13,929 nucleotides of DNA from Deltaproteobacteria bacterium (GCA_013151235.1 JAADIO010000047.1:1-13929); one strand, 5' to 3'; positions 1 through 6,906 are shown, counted from the stretch's first letter. The notes: generated by a model not told the origin, from the letters alone. Program-made: numbers and translations.

Positions 1-126
1 GGCCATGGTTCCCGTGGCGTCCTGCGTCAGGGTCTGGTCGATTTTGATCCCGATCTCCTCTCCAGGGGTAAGTCTTCCTGAAACAAGATGTCGTGAGAGG
101 ATTTTCCGGACGATGTTCTGGCCCAT
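1..126 (-). CDS. acn: Aconitate hydratase, N-terminal fragment (runs off left edge)
   Basis: Only the first 42 codons are present; the gene continues beyond base 1. Aconitase interconverts citrate and isocitrate in the TCA cycle using a [4Fe-4S] cluster; the cluster cysteines would lie in the missing part. The visible peptide begins MGQNIVRKIL and carries PGEEIGIKIDQTLTQDATG at residues 22-40. This DQTLTQD block is typical of the N-terminus of the aconitase/homoaconitase family. The ATG at 126 is chosen because an AAGGAG ribosome site (132-137, read on the minus strand) sits six bases upstream. A homoaconitase or isopropylmalate isomerase large subunit is possible, but the wording of the N-terminus fits aconitase best. 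No convincing promoter was found upstream. Confidence 0.8.
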   Translation of the reverse strand, partial: MGQNIVRKILSRHLVSGRLTPGEEIGIKIDQTLTQDATGTMA

Positions 127-137
127 ATGCACTCCTT

Positions 138-404
138 TTGTTCATGAGACGATTTTGCAGGAAGTCGTCAACGGCCCGGCCCGGGATGGGAAAAGCCGGT
201 TGCCCCGGGATCGCTTTATTGTGAATGCCGCCGGAAGCCGCATATCGTAAAGAAATCATGGGGACGTTTCAGTGTGATTGACTCCGAATAGCGGGGGATA
301 ATTCTCCTTTTCCGCGATCAATCATAAAAAGATTCTATCAGATCATGTTGCAAGAATCTATTATTTTTCCGGAAGGGTTTGCAGGGAAAGGGGCGGATAA
401 GAAC
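138..404. other. Intergenic stretch upstream of acn
   Basis: No gene is supported here. The region separates acn from the hsp20 terminator and should hold the acn promoter. I could not pick a good -35/-10 pair on the minus strand: TAGAAT near 319-324 has a poor -35, and TTGACG near 169-174 has no good -10. A 7-bp inverted pair (TGATTGA/TCAATCA) is seen on the minus strand but is unremarkable. Confidence 0.4.
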
Positions 405-442
405 AAAAAAAGACAGGCAGTTTTTCTGCCTGTCTTTTTTTT
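405..442. terminator. Bidirectional Rho-independent terminator after hsp20
   Basis: A perfect 9-bp GC-containing stem (GACAGGCAG 412-420 with CTGCCTGTC 426-434) surrounds a T5 loop. It is flanked by A7 (405-411) and T8 (435-442), so each strand ends in a U-tract. It lies 16 bases past the hsp20 stop codon and would end the hsp20 transcript on the minus strand. Confidence 0.9.
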
Positions 443-458
443 CTTCAGGCGGTATATC

Positions 459-932
459 TCAGGCCGCCTTGATCCCTTTTTTCGGGATTTCAATGGGGAT
501 CTTCTTTGCCTTTCCTTCTTCTTTTACCGGGGCGCTGATGACCAGCATCCCCTCTTCGAATTCGGCATGAAGATCGTCCGTGTCGACGCCTTCCGGAAGG
601 GGGACGGACCGTTCAAACGCACCGTAACGGATCTCCCGGAGCATGTAGTCTTTCTCTTTTACATCCTTGTCTTCCCGGCTTTCTCCCTTCAGAATGAGTT
701 GGTTGCCCATGATCGAGACGTCGATCTTCTCCGGATCCATGCCGGGGACATGAGCCTTCAGGTAGAAACGATCTTCCTGCGTGTACGTCTCCAGGAGGGG
801 ATAGCGGCTCCCTTCCTTCAGCAGACGACCGAATCCGCCGAAGTCTCCGAAGGCTCGCCGGAAAAGTTCATCCACATCATGGTGCAGTGTTGAAAGTTCC
901 CTGAAAGGATCCCAGCGTGTCAGACCTTTCAT
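459..932 (-). CDS. Hsp20 / alpha-crystallin family small heat shock protein
   Basis: ATP-independent holdase chaperone of 157 aa, cytoplasmic, which binds unfolding proteins as an oligomer. The N-terminal arm has the familiar WDPFREL (7-13) and DVDELFRRAFGDF. The alpha-crystallin domain spans roughly 46-137, with YGAFERSVPLP (103-113) and the signature AEFEEGMLVISAP (123-135). The C-terminal tail carries the oligomer-anchoring I-x-I motif as IPIEI (145-149). Length and layout are normal for the family. A GTG at 941 overlaps the ribosome site; the ATG at 932 lies nine bases after GGGAGG and is the better start. The gene stands alone, with a strong promoter (1017-1044) and a terminator (405-442). 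Confidence 0.95.
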   Translation of the reverse strand: MKGLTRWDPFRELSTLHHDVDELFRRAFGDFGGFGRLLKEGSRYPLLETYTQEDRFYLKAHVPGMDPEKIDVSIMGNQLILKGESREDKDVKEKDYMLREIRYGAFERSVPLPEGVDTDDLHAEFEEGMLVISAPVKEEGKAKKIPIEIPKKGIKAA

Positions 933-959
933 TCGAATCACCTCCCTTGATAAACGGCT

Positions 960-974
960 TTTGCAGCCTGCAAA
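960..974. repeat. 7-bp inverted repeat in the hsp20 leader
   Basis: TTTGCAG, one base, CTGCAAA: a perfect dyad in the transcribed leader, about 28 bases upstream of the start codon. It could be an operator half or simply a small RNA hairpin near the ribosome site. It does not match the CIRCE heat-shock operator. Confidence 0.4.
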
Positions 975-992
975 TAAGAGTGGTTTTGCCTT

Positions 993-1004
993 GAACCCGG
1001 GTTC
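993..1004. repeat. 12-bp perfect palindrome just downstream of the hsp20 promoter
   Basis: GAACCCGGGTTC is a perfect palindrome at about +6 to +18 relative to the predicted start of transcription. Its position is suitable for a repressor operator. No repressor family is recognised. Confidence 0.4.
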
Positions 1005-1016
1005 CTCACTGCCTAC

Positions 1017-1044
1017 ATTATAATCCCGATTTTCCGACTGTCAA
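1017..1044 (-). promoter_or_regulatory. Consensus sigma-70 promoter of hsp20
   Basis: On the minus strand, TTGACA (1044-1039) and TATAAT (1022-1017) are separated by 16 bp. Both hexamers match the consensus exactly. Transcription should start near 1010, giving a leader of about 78 nt. A housekeeping promoter this strong suggests that heat control, if any, comes from repression or from RNA structure rather than from a sigma-32-type promoter. Confidence 0.85.
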
Positions 1045-1144
1045 GGGCCCTGGTTATTTGTTAACATGATGAAAATAAAAGCTTATTTGCTTTACGGATA
1101 TTGTTATACCGACCGGATTGCCCGGGTTTTCGAAAAGATCTTCG

Positions 1145-1173
1145 TTGTCAGTCTCCCCAAGTCGTAATATAAT
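1145..1173 (+). promoter_or_regulatory. Sigma-70 promoter of the PATAN-domain gene
   Basis: TTGTCA (1145-1150) and TATAAT (1168-1173) are separated by 17 bp, five and six matches to consensus respectively. The predicted start of transcription near 1180 gives a leader of about 45 nt to the ATG at 1225. It diverges from the hsp20 promoter about 100 bp away. Confidence 0.8.
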
Positions 1174-1224
1174 GAATCTTATATCCGCACCATTCATTCT
1201 TTGTTCGTTCAAAAGGGAACCTTC

Positions 1225-1959
1225 ATGCAGATTTATTTTGAACAAGAGGGAGATCTTCGAAATACCTCCCTTGCCGTGATTCTGAAATCTCTCTGTGACC
1301 GGTCTGAAACGGGGATGCTCTCCCTCGATCGGGAGCTGATGAAGAAATCGATCTTTTTCAATTCCGGCAATATTGTTTTTGCGACCTCGAATTGGGAAAA
1401 CGATCGTCTCGGCACCTTTCTCTTCCGGAACGGGATTCTTTCCTGTGAGGATTTCGAGAGGTCTTCCGAACTGATGACGCCGAACCGGCGTCATGGGGAG
1501 ATCCTCGTGGAACTCGGGATCATCTCCCGCAGGAATCTGAACTGGGCCGTGAAGGAGCAGGTCAAGGAGATCATCATGAGCCTCTTCCTGTGGGATCGGG
1601 GGAGTTTTACCTTTATCTCTATGGGGCCTTTAAAAGATGAGCCGATCACGCTGAAAACCAGGACCCTCGATCTGATCCTCGAGGGGACAAGACGGATTCA
1701 GGACTGGCGTATTGTCCGGCGGGAGATCGGTCCCCTCGAAAACCTTTACCGTTGTTGTCCCGGTGCCGGGAAGATTCAGGAGAGCCTCTATCTGAAGCCG
1801 AAGGAAAAGAAAGTTCTGGAGACCCTCCGGGAGGCCAGGAGTATCCAGGAGATCTGCCGGGAACTTTCTTTTGGAGATTTTGAAATCTGCCGTATTCTCA
1901 TGGGACTCCGGACCGTGGGAATTATTGAAAAAGCCGAACAGCCTGCGGAAGTCCTCTGA
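1225..1959 (+). CDS. DUF4388 (PATAN)-domain protein
   Basis: Predicted 244-aa cytoplasmic protein with no signal peptide or membrane segment. Residues from about 6 to 145 read like the PATAN/DUF4388 domain: GDLRNTSLAVILKSLC, then TGMLSL, IFFNSGNIVFATS and LGTFLFRNGILS, followed by a helical GEILVELGIIS...AVKEQVKEIIMSLFLWDRGSF block. The domain is found in delta-proteobacterial regulatory and motility-associated proteins, where it is thought to mediate signalling or protein contacts. The C-terminal third (about 185-240, KEKKVLETLREARSIQEIC...GLRTVGIIEK) looks like a winged-helix fold. A TTG at 1201 also opens the frame, but AAAAGGG (1211-1217) is placed correctly for the ATG at 1225. Its partner and target are unknown. 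Confidence 0.75.
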   Translation: MQIYFEQEGDLRNTSLAVILKSLCDRSETGMLSLDRELMKKSIFFNSGNIVFATSNWENDRLGTFLFRNGILSCEDFERSSELMTPNRRHGEILVELGIISRRNLNWAVKEQVKEIIMSLFLWDRGSFTFISMGPLKDEPITLKTRTLDLILEGTRRIQDWRIVRREIGPLENLYRCCPGAGKIQESLYLKPKEKKVLETLREARSIQEICRELSFGDFEICRILMGLRTVGIIEKAEQPAEVL

Positions 1960-2004
1960 TCCGTTCTATTCCCCTGCTCACCCCGACTCTGCCGTGAAAA
2001 AGAT

Positions 2005-2033
2005 TTGTCAAAGGTACGTTGTTGTTGTATCGT
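2005..2033 (+). promoter_or_regulatory. Possible promoter before the duplicated-domain gene
   Basis: TTGTCA (2005-2010) and TATCGT (2028-2033) are separated by 17 bp. The -35 is good and the -10 is weak, which suggests activator dependence or a false hit. It lies in the 108-bp gap after the PATAN gene. The -10 overlaps the inverted repeat at 2022-2052. Confidence 0.4.
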
Positions 2034-2052
2034 ATCAGGCCGGATACAACAA
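2022..2052 (+). repeat. 10-bp perfect inverted repeat upstream of the duplicated-domain gene
   Basis: TTGTTGTATC (2022-2031) is matched perfectly by GATACAACAA (2043-2052) across an 11-bp spacer. It abuts the GGAAGGG ribosome site (2054-2060) and overlaps the candidate -10. There is no U-tract, so it is not a standard terminator. An operator, or an RNA hairpin next to the ribosome site, are the two readings. Confidence 0.65.
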
Positions 2053-2067
2053 TGGAAGGGTTTGGTC

Positions 2068-2901
2068 ATGGCTCTCCTGGAGATGCAGGTTGATGAGATC
2101 TTTACTCTAAAAGAGGGGCTTCAGGCCATCCGCAATTCGCTGGAAAGGAGCAAGGCGGTTGAACTGATCAATCTTCCCCTCTTTCTGATCCGGGAGTGGA
2201 TTCCCCTTCTCCAGGGGAAGAAGGTCACTCTTTATGACAACCGGATTGAAGGTCTGCCTGATGACATCCGGGCGCTGGGGAGTGAAATCTTCACTTCCGT
2301 CCGGATGAAGGGGACCTTTTACGGTCGGGTGGTGGAAAAGGGAGAGGTCTTCGTCAAGAACCGGATCTTCAACATCTGGTATGAGGGTGACCGGATACTC
2401 AATATCGGAAGTATCACTTACCGACGGTGTGTCCGTTGTATCCAGTCCATGCATCGGGAGATCCTCCTCACCGATGCGATGGATGTGTTGAATATCATGA
2501 CCCTCTACGATCCGGAAGAAGGGGAGAAGGCCATCCTTGATGCGGTGCGGAAGTCCTCCCGGGTGCGGATGGTCAACCTGCCCAAACCGTTGGTTCGGAA
2601 GGTGGTGATCGAGATTGATTCCGATGATGTGAAGGTCATCTGCGCGGAGCGGAGCGATGAGGCCAGGAAGGTCGCGGATCAGCATCATGCCCGTGTTTCC
2701 GGCGGGCTTCTGAATGTCTATTCAAGGTTTAAAGGGAAGAAACTGCAGAGCGGAGGGATCGCACTGGATCATAATTTTTTCAGTGTAGACTATCTCGGAG
2801 ACAAGATCTACGTGATCCTTGGAATTGTCTGGCCCAGGTGTCCTTCCTGCATGACCGACTTTTACGAACTCGGCTGGCGGGCGGCGGGGAAGATCAGGTA
2901 A
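2068..2901 (+). CDS. Unrecognised protein with an internal duplication, each half ending in C-x2-C
   Basis: The 277-aa product has no signal peptide or membrane segment. It is made of two similar halves. Residues 17-37 (GLQAIRNSLER...VELINLP) align with 152-172 (GEKAILDAVRK...VRMVNLP). The later parts also align: VFVKNRIFNIWYEGDRI...GSITYRRCVRC (94-124) with IALDHNFFSVDYLGDKI...GIVWPRCPSC (231-261). The two C-x2-C pairs (121/124 and 258/261) could together hold a zinc ion or an Fe-S centre. The LP-x-x-L...V-x-L/V pattern faintly recalls the effector domain of TrmB-type regulators, but I would not name it on that. The start is set by GGAAGGG (2054-2060). It ends 33 bases before mutS and may share its transcript. 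Confidence 0.8.
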   Translation: MALLEMQVDEIFTLKEGLQAIRNSLERSKAVELINLPLFLIREWIPLLQGKKVTLYDNRIEGLPDDIRALGSEIFTSVRMKGTFYGRVVEKGEVFVKNRIFNIWYEGDRILNIGSITYRRCVRCIQSMHREILLTDAMDVLNIMTLYDPEEGEKAILDAVRKSSRVRMVNLPKPLVRKVVIEIDSDDVKVICAERSDEARKVADQHHARVSGGLLNVYSRFKGKKLQSGGIALDHNFFSVDYLGDKIYVILGIVWPRCPSCMTDFYELGWRAAGKIR

Positions 2902-2934
2902 TCCTTCGTGCTTGCAGTGGAAAGAGGGGGTTGC

Positions 2935-5553
2935 ATGTCCGGCATGACGCCCCTGATGCGGCAATATACTGAGATCAAATCCAGGTATAGGGATGCGATA
3001 CTCTTCTTCCGCATGGGGGATTTTTATGAGATGTTCAACGAAGATGCCAGGAAGGCGTCCAGGGTCCTCCAGATTGCCCTGACCAAGCGGGGGAAATCAG
3101 AGGGGACGGATATCCCTCTCTGCGGTGTTCCTTTTCATGCCGGTGACGGCTATATCGCCAAGCTGGTCCGAAACGGTTTCAAGGTGGCTGTCTGCGAGCA
3201 GGTCGAGGATCCCAAAAAGGCCAAGGGGATCGTCAAGCGGGAAGTGGTCCGCGTCGTCACGCCCGGGACCGTCCTGGAAGAAGGGATGCTCGAAGAACGG
3301 GAGAATCATTTCCTGGCCTCCCTCGTTGCCGAGAACGGGGCGGTGGGCCTTGCCTTTCTCGACCTGACGACGGGCGAATTTCTGGTCTCGGAAAAGAAGG
3401 GAGAGGGGCTTGCGGAATTCCTGCTCGGACGATTCGGGACCTTCGAGCCGAAGGAATTGATCGTGCCCGAGGAACAGCAGGACTCCCCCCTCCTGCTGGA
3501 GGTCCGCCGGGATCTCCCCGGAGTACCGGTCCAGCCGATGGCGGGGTGGGCCTTTCAGAAGGCGGAAACCTACCGGAAATTGACCCGCTATTTTGAGACC
3601 ACGACGCTCGAAGGCTTCGGATGTGACGATCTTCCGTTCGGTGTCGCTGCGGCCGGGGCGCTGCTGTACTATATCGAAGAGACCCAGAAGGGAGCGGTCT
3701 CCCATATCCAGGGGATCCGTGTTCTCCGGGACGGGAAGAGGATGTTCCTCGACTCGGCTACGATCCGAAACCTGGAACTGGTGCGGTGCAATCTCGATGG
3801 GGGCAGGAAAGGTTCCCTCCTTGCCGTGCTGGATCGGACCCGGACGGCCATGGGGGGACGGACCCTCCGGAAGTCTCTTTTGAGTCCGCACCTCGATCCC
3901 GATGAGATTCGCCGGCGCCAGGGAGCGGTTGCCGATTTGCATGACGATCCTGCGTTACTCGACGATCTGCGGGATCGGCTCGATTCCGTCCATGACATGG
4001 AACGGCTCACCGGCCGCATTACCCTCGGCGTGGCCAATGGGCGGGACATGCTGTCCCTGGCGGAATCGCTTGCCCCCCTGCCGGAGATCAAGGAACTGCT
4101 GAAGGATCTGCCGGCGCCCCTGCTGACGGAACTCCGGCAGGGGATCGATGAACTTCAGGATGTTCGGGAAGGGATTGAAGATGCCATTCATGAAGATCCT
4201 CCGCTGAATCTCCGGGAAGGGCGTTTGATTGCCGACGGCTATTCCGCGGAGCTGGATGAACTGAGGAGTATCGGCCGGGAAGGCAAAGGGTGGATCGCCA
4301 GGCTCGAAAACCGGGAACGGGAGCGGACGGGGATTTCAAACCTCAAGGTCAAGTTCAACAAGGTATTCGGGTACTACATCGAGGTGACGAAGGCCAATCT
4401 TGGGGATGTCCCGGACGACTATGTCCGCAAACAGACCCTGGTCAATGCCGAGCGGTTCATCACGCCGGAACTCAAGGAATATGAGGCCAAGGTGCTGGGC
4501 GCCCAGGAGCGGATCGTGGAACTGGAATATGATCTTTTCCGTGCCGTCAGGGAAGAGGTCGCGGCCGAACGGCGACGGATCCAGCAGACCGCATCGGTCC
4601 TGGCGGAGATCGACGCCCTGTCCTCCCTGGCGGAGGCGGCACGAGAGCACCGTTACGTGCGGCCGAAGATCTCCGGGGGAACGGCGCTGATGATCCGGGA
4701 AGGGCGTCATCCCGTTCTGGAGGTCCTTGATCCATCCGGGAGCTTTGTACCGAATGATGCCGATATGGACACCGAAGAGGATCGTCTTCTCATCATTACC
4801 GGCCCCAACATGGCGGGCAAATCGACCTACATGCGTCAGGTCGCCCTCATTGTTCTCATGGCCCAGATGGGAGGTTTTGTCCCGGCGGCGGCGGCGGAGA
4901 TCGGTGTGGTGGACCGGATCTTCACACGGGTCGGTGCCTCCGATGCCCTGATCCGGGGGCAGAGTACCTTCATGGTGGAGATGAACGAGACGGCCAATAT
5001 CCTCCATAACGCGACCTCAAGGAGTCTGATTATTCTCGATGAGATCGGCCGGGGGACGAGTACCTTCGATGGTGTCAGTATCGCCTGGGCCGTGGCGGAG
5101 TTCATTCACAACCGGATCCGCGCCCGCACCCTCTTTGCCACACACTACCATGAGTTGACGGAATTGGCGATGACCCTTGAAGGGGTGAAGAACTGTAATA
5201 TCGCCGTGCGGGAGTGGAATGACGAGATTATCTTTTTGCGAAAGATCGTTGAAGGAGGCGCCGACAAGAGCTACGGTATCCAGGTGGCCCGCCTGGCCGG
5301 TCTTCCGCCCGAAGTGATTGAACGGTCAAAGGAGGTGCTGGAGAATCTGGAACGGAGCGAACTGGGCGAGGATGGCGAACCGGTGATTGCCCACCAGGAG
5401 TCAGGGGAACATGTACTTTTTCAGCCCGATCTTTTTGCCGGGCGTCCCCATCCCGTCCTGAAGGAATTGCAGCGCCTCGATGTTCAGAACATGACCCCGC
5501 TGGAGGCGTTGAATCGTCTCGCGGAACTCAAGAAAGATGTGAAAAACGGATAG
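2935..5553 (+). CDS. mutS: DNA mismatch repair protein MutS
   Basis: Full-length 872-aa MutS, the mismatch-sensing ATPase that recruits MutL. The mismatch-binding motif is intact: F30-Y31-E32 within FFRMGDFYEMF. The connector, lever and clamp regions follow (about 125-570; KVKFNKVFGYYIEVTKAN is the conserved clamp stretch). The ABC-type ATPase has Walker A GPNMAGKST beginning at residue 623, Walker B LIILDEIGRGTSTFDG with D702/E703, and FATHYHELTEL. The C-terminus has a QPDLF sequence, a plausible sliding-clamp contact, and a terminal helical dimerisation segment. A GTG at 2908 opens the frame, but GAGG (2924-2927) fits the ATG at 2935. The next gene starts 13 bases downstream, so the two small genes after it are probably cotranscribed. 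Confidence 0.98.
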   Translation: MSGMTPLMRQYTEIKSRYRDAILFFRMGDFYEMFNEDARKASRVLQIALTKRGKSEGTDIPLCGVPFHAGDGYIAKLVRNGFKVAVCEQVEDPKKAKGIVKREVVRVVTPGTVLEEGMLEERENHFLASLVAENGAVGLAFLDLTTGEFLVSEKKGEGLAEFLLGRFGTFEPKELIVPEEQQDSPLLLEVRRDLPGVPVQPMAGWAFQKAETYRKLTRYFETTTLEGFGCDDLPFGVAAAGALLYYIEETQKGAVSHIQGIRVLRDGKRMFLDSATIRNLELVRCNLDGGRKGSLLAVLDRTRTAMGGRTLRKSLLSPHLDPDEIRRRQGAVADLHDDPALLDDLRDRLDSVHDMERLTGRITLGVANGRDMLSLAESLAPLPEIKELLKDLPAPLLTELRQGIDELQDVREGIEDAIHEDPPLNLREGRLIADGYSAELDELRSIGREGKGWIARLENRERERTGISNLKVKFNKVFGYYIEVTKANLGDVPDDYVRKQTLVNAERFITPELKEYEAKVLGAQERIVELEYDLFRAVREEVAAERRRIQQTASVLAEIDALSSLAEAAREHRYVRPKISGGTALMIREGRHPVLEVLDPSGSFVPNDADMDTEEDRLLIITGPNMAGKSTYMRQVALIVLMAQMGGFVPAAAAEIGVVDRIFTRVGASDALIRGQSTFMVEMNETANILHNATSRSLIILDEIGRGTSTFDGVSIAWAVAEFIHNRIRARTLFATHYHELTELAMTLEGVKNCNIAVREWNDEIIFLRKIVEGGADKSYGIQVARLAGLPPEVIERSKEVLENLERSELGEDGEPVIAHQESGEHVLFQPDLFAGRPHPVLKELQRLDVQNMTPLEALNRLAELKKDVKNG

Positions 5554-5566
5554 AAGGGAGAACCGA

Positions 5567-5797
5567 ATGACCGATGAGGAAAAAGGTTTGCTTGAAAAAC
5601 TCGATCACCTGCTGCATCACTGGATGGAGCACAACGAATCCCACGGGGAAGGGTACAAGACGTGGATGAACCGAGCGGAGCAGTCAGGACGGGCCGATGT
5701 AGCCCGGGAGATCGGAAAGGCCCTGACCCTCTCCAGGGAGATGAACGCACACTTTAAAAAGGCGAGGAAGTTGTTGAAAGGAGATCATCATGTGTGA
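5567..5797 (+). CDS. Small His-rich conserved protein upstream of cooT
   Basis: A 76-aa, mostly helical protein with no signal or membrane segment. Eight histidines are present, five of them clustered at residues 14-26 (H-x2-HH-x3-H-x3-H, with the local string HHWMEHNESH), and the protein ends KGDHHV. The pattern could bind a metal, which agrees with its translational overlap with a nickel-binding CooT-family gene (8-bp overlap). I recall similar small proteins next to CooT genes in anaerobes but do not assert a family name. The start is supported by GAAGGGAG about five bases upstream. A nickel-handling partner of the CooT-like protein is the natural inference; no function is proven by the sequence. 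Confidence 0.75.
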   Translation: MTDEEKGLLEKLDHLLHHWMEHNESHGEGYKTWMNRAEQSGRADVAREIGKALTLSREMNAHFKKARKLLKGDHHV

Positions 5798-5978
5798 TTC
5801 CAATGCCTACCTGCTGCACGGGGATCAAGAGGAACTGGTGATGGAAAGTCTCGATTTTCTCCGGCAGGAGGAGGACTCGGTGCTCTTGCGGGATATCTTT
5901 GGAGAAGAAAAGACCGTCCGGGGGAGGGTGAAAGAACTGCACCTATCCAGACAGCGGGTTGTCTTGGAGGAATCTTAA
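5790..5978 (+). CDS. CooT-family nickel-binding protein
   Basis: A 62-aa protein beginning MCDSNAYL, the typical MC-x-S/A-x-(A/V)-Y/V-L start of the CooT family. It is followed by EELVMESLDFL...VLLRDIFGEEKTVRGRVKEL, a small SH3-like beta barrel. In Rhodospirillum rubrum CooT is a dimer that binds one Ni(II) through Cys2 and sits in the CO-dehydrogenase maturation cluster. Cys2 is present here and is the only cysteine. Many CooT homologues occur outside coo operons, as here behind mutS. The start lies inside the upstream gene (8-bp overlap), with GAAAGGAG at 5776-5783 as ribosome site, so translation is likely coupled. CO dehydrogenase or hydrogenase genes are not in the window, so the link to CO metabolism is not shown. 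Confidence 0.85.
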   Translation: MCDSNAYLLHGDQEELVMESLDFLRQEEDSVLLRDIFGEEKTVRGRVKELHLSRQRVVLEES

Positions 5979-5979
5979 T

Positions 5980-6166
5980 AAGGGAAGTGAGCGGAGCTGT
6001 TACAGAAAAACGGGAACTGCTCAGGTTGCTTCAATTTTCCCGCAGGACAAGGCGTGAGGAGCGCAAAACCGGAGGCGTATTTTGTATACGTTGAGGATTC
6101 GAGCACCGCAACAACGCAGTCATGCGGGAAAAGGGAAGTGAGCGGAGCTGTTCTAAGAAAAACGGG
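5980..6166. repeat. Composite intergenic repeat: direct repeats flanking a 98-bp inverted-repeat element
   Basis: A 22-bp direct repeat occurs at 5980-6001 and 6131-6152. Each copy is followed by AGAAAAACGGG (6004-6014 and 6156-6166). Between them, 6035-6132 is bounded by a perfect 10-bp inverted pair, TTTTCCCGCA (6035-6044) and TGCGGGAAAA (6123-6132). It contains an internal hairpin CGTAT/ATACG (6076-6080 and 6086-6090). There is no coding capacity. It resembles the REP/BIME-like or MITE-like intergenic elements seen in many copies in related genomes. Confidence 0.7.
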
Positions 6167-6205
6167 GCCTCCCACAAGAGGAGGGGGAGTGGAAGGCCCC
6201 TTTAT
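6164..6205. terminator. Bidirectional terminator between convergent operons
   Basis: Arms 6164-6175 (GGGGCCTCCCAC) and 6189-6200 (GTGGAAGGCCCC) pair over 12 positions with one mismatch, around a 13-nt loop. On the plus strand the stem is followed by TTTAT. On the minus strand it is followed by GTTTTTCTT (6163-6155). It therefore can end both the mutS-cooT transcript and the minus-strand operon coming from 6906. Confidence 0.75.
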
Positions 6206-6286
6206 ACCCCGCTTGCCGCGGGATACGGCTGAGGAGGAGATGCCGCTCACCCGACGGTAGAGGACGGGATATAATTTGTAACCGGA

Positions 6287-6433
6287 TTACTTGGACTCAC
6301 CACCACAGCGGGGTTCCGGCTTTTCCGTGACGACCCAGCAGCCCCGGTCAGCGCCGCAACGGCACGGCTCCGGTAACTCCTCCGAATAGGGAACTTCGTT
6401 CGTACAATCCTCGCAGACGTAAACCCGGATCAT
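6287..6433 (-). CDS. 48-aa rubredoxin/zinc-ribbon-like protein
   Basis: A short protein, MIRVYVCEDC...EPCRCGADRGCW..., with cysteines at 7, 10, 24, 26, 32 and 43. The first pair (C-x2-C, with V-x-V-C before it) and the second C-x-C-G arrangement look like the two knuckles of a rubredoxin-like or zinc-ribbon fold. The longer frame reaching 6529 lacks a start signal. GAGGAGGA (6441-6448 on the minus strand) places the start at the ATG at 6433. It lies 23 bases after the 149-aa gene and is almost certainly in its operon. It may bind zinc or iron. Function is unknown. Confidence 0.7.
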   Translation of the reverse strand: MIRVYVCEDCTNEVPYSEELPEPCRCGADRGCWVVTEKPEPRCGGESK

Positions 6434-6456
6434 CAGTTTTTCCTCCTCTTGTCGGG

Positions 6457-6906
6457 CTAAACTCCCACTGTTTCTCCGGCTTTTCTCCACCCTTCCTTGT
6501 GGAGTTTCCTGTGCCGATTGACACTCCACTCTTTCATGGATTGAATGTACCTCTTCATGTCCGTTTTTGCAAGTTCGGCCAACTGTTCTTTCTCTTCATT
6601 GGCCTGTTTCAGATCGTTGGGGGTAAACCCCTGCCAGGTGCAGTAGCCTTCATCAAAGATCCTCTCGGGGGTCAGTTGATCTCCCGTTAAGCCCATTTTT
6701 TCTCCATAGATTTCAGCGACCGTCATGTCATATTCAATAATCCACCCGTTGTCGGCAATCATCGTCGCCGCATTGAATTCCACGTTTTTGCTGCAGGCGG
6801 GACAATAGAGATTCGCGATGGTCTCAAAAGGGAGGATTGAATTCTGATGGTGAAAGCGGGCGCTTTCCTGATTGCAACTGCATTTCTTCTCGATGGCCAT
6901 GCACAT
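6457..6906 (-). CDS. Unrecognised 149-aa protein with Cys motifs
   Basis: The product is soluble, with no signal peptide or membrane segment. The N-terminal third holds C2, C-S-C (9 and 11) and C-P-A-C (35 and 38), a spacing that would suit a treble-clef or zinc-ribbon site. One further cysteine is in the EGYCTWQGF stretch. The C-terminal half is charged and helical (ANEEKEQLAELAKTDMKRYI), possibly a coiled coil. AGGAAGGA (6913-6920) with a six-base spacer supports the ATG at 6906; a second ATG at 6900 is possible. It is the first gene of a two-gene operon with a strong promoter that diverges from the cobalamin riboswitch. I do not recognise the family beyond a general impression that it is conserved in related anaerobes. 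Confidence 0.75.
   Translation of the reverse strand: MCMAIEKKCSCNQESARFHHQNSILPFETIANLYCPACSKNVEFNAATMIADNGWIIEYDMTVAEIYGEKMGLTGDQLTPERIFDEGYCTWQGFTPNDLKQANEEKEQLAELAKTDMKRYIQSMKEWSVNRHRKLHKEGWRKAGETVGV

Noticed and set aside
345-893. 182-aa plus-strand frame opposite hsp20
   Set aside because: It is antisense to a clear Hsp20 gene and crosses its terminator; no family resemblance.
1073-1088. AAATAA/TTATTT hairpin as a terminator
   Set aside because: The stem is entirely A-T with a 4-nt loop, lies between divergent promoters, and no transcript would end there.
3097-3942. Long minus-strand frames opposite mutS
   Set aside because: They are shadows of a high-GC gene with no start signals or motifs.
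6270-6275. TATAAT on the plus strand as a promoter
   Set aside because: No matching -35 at a proper distance, and no plus-strand gene follows.
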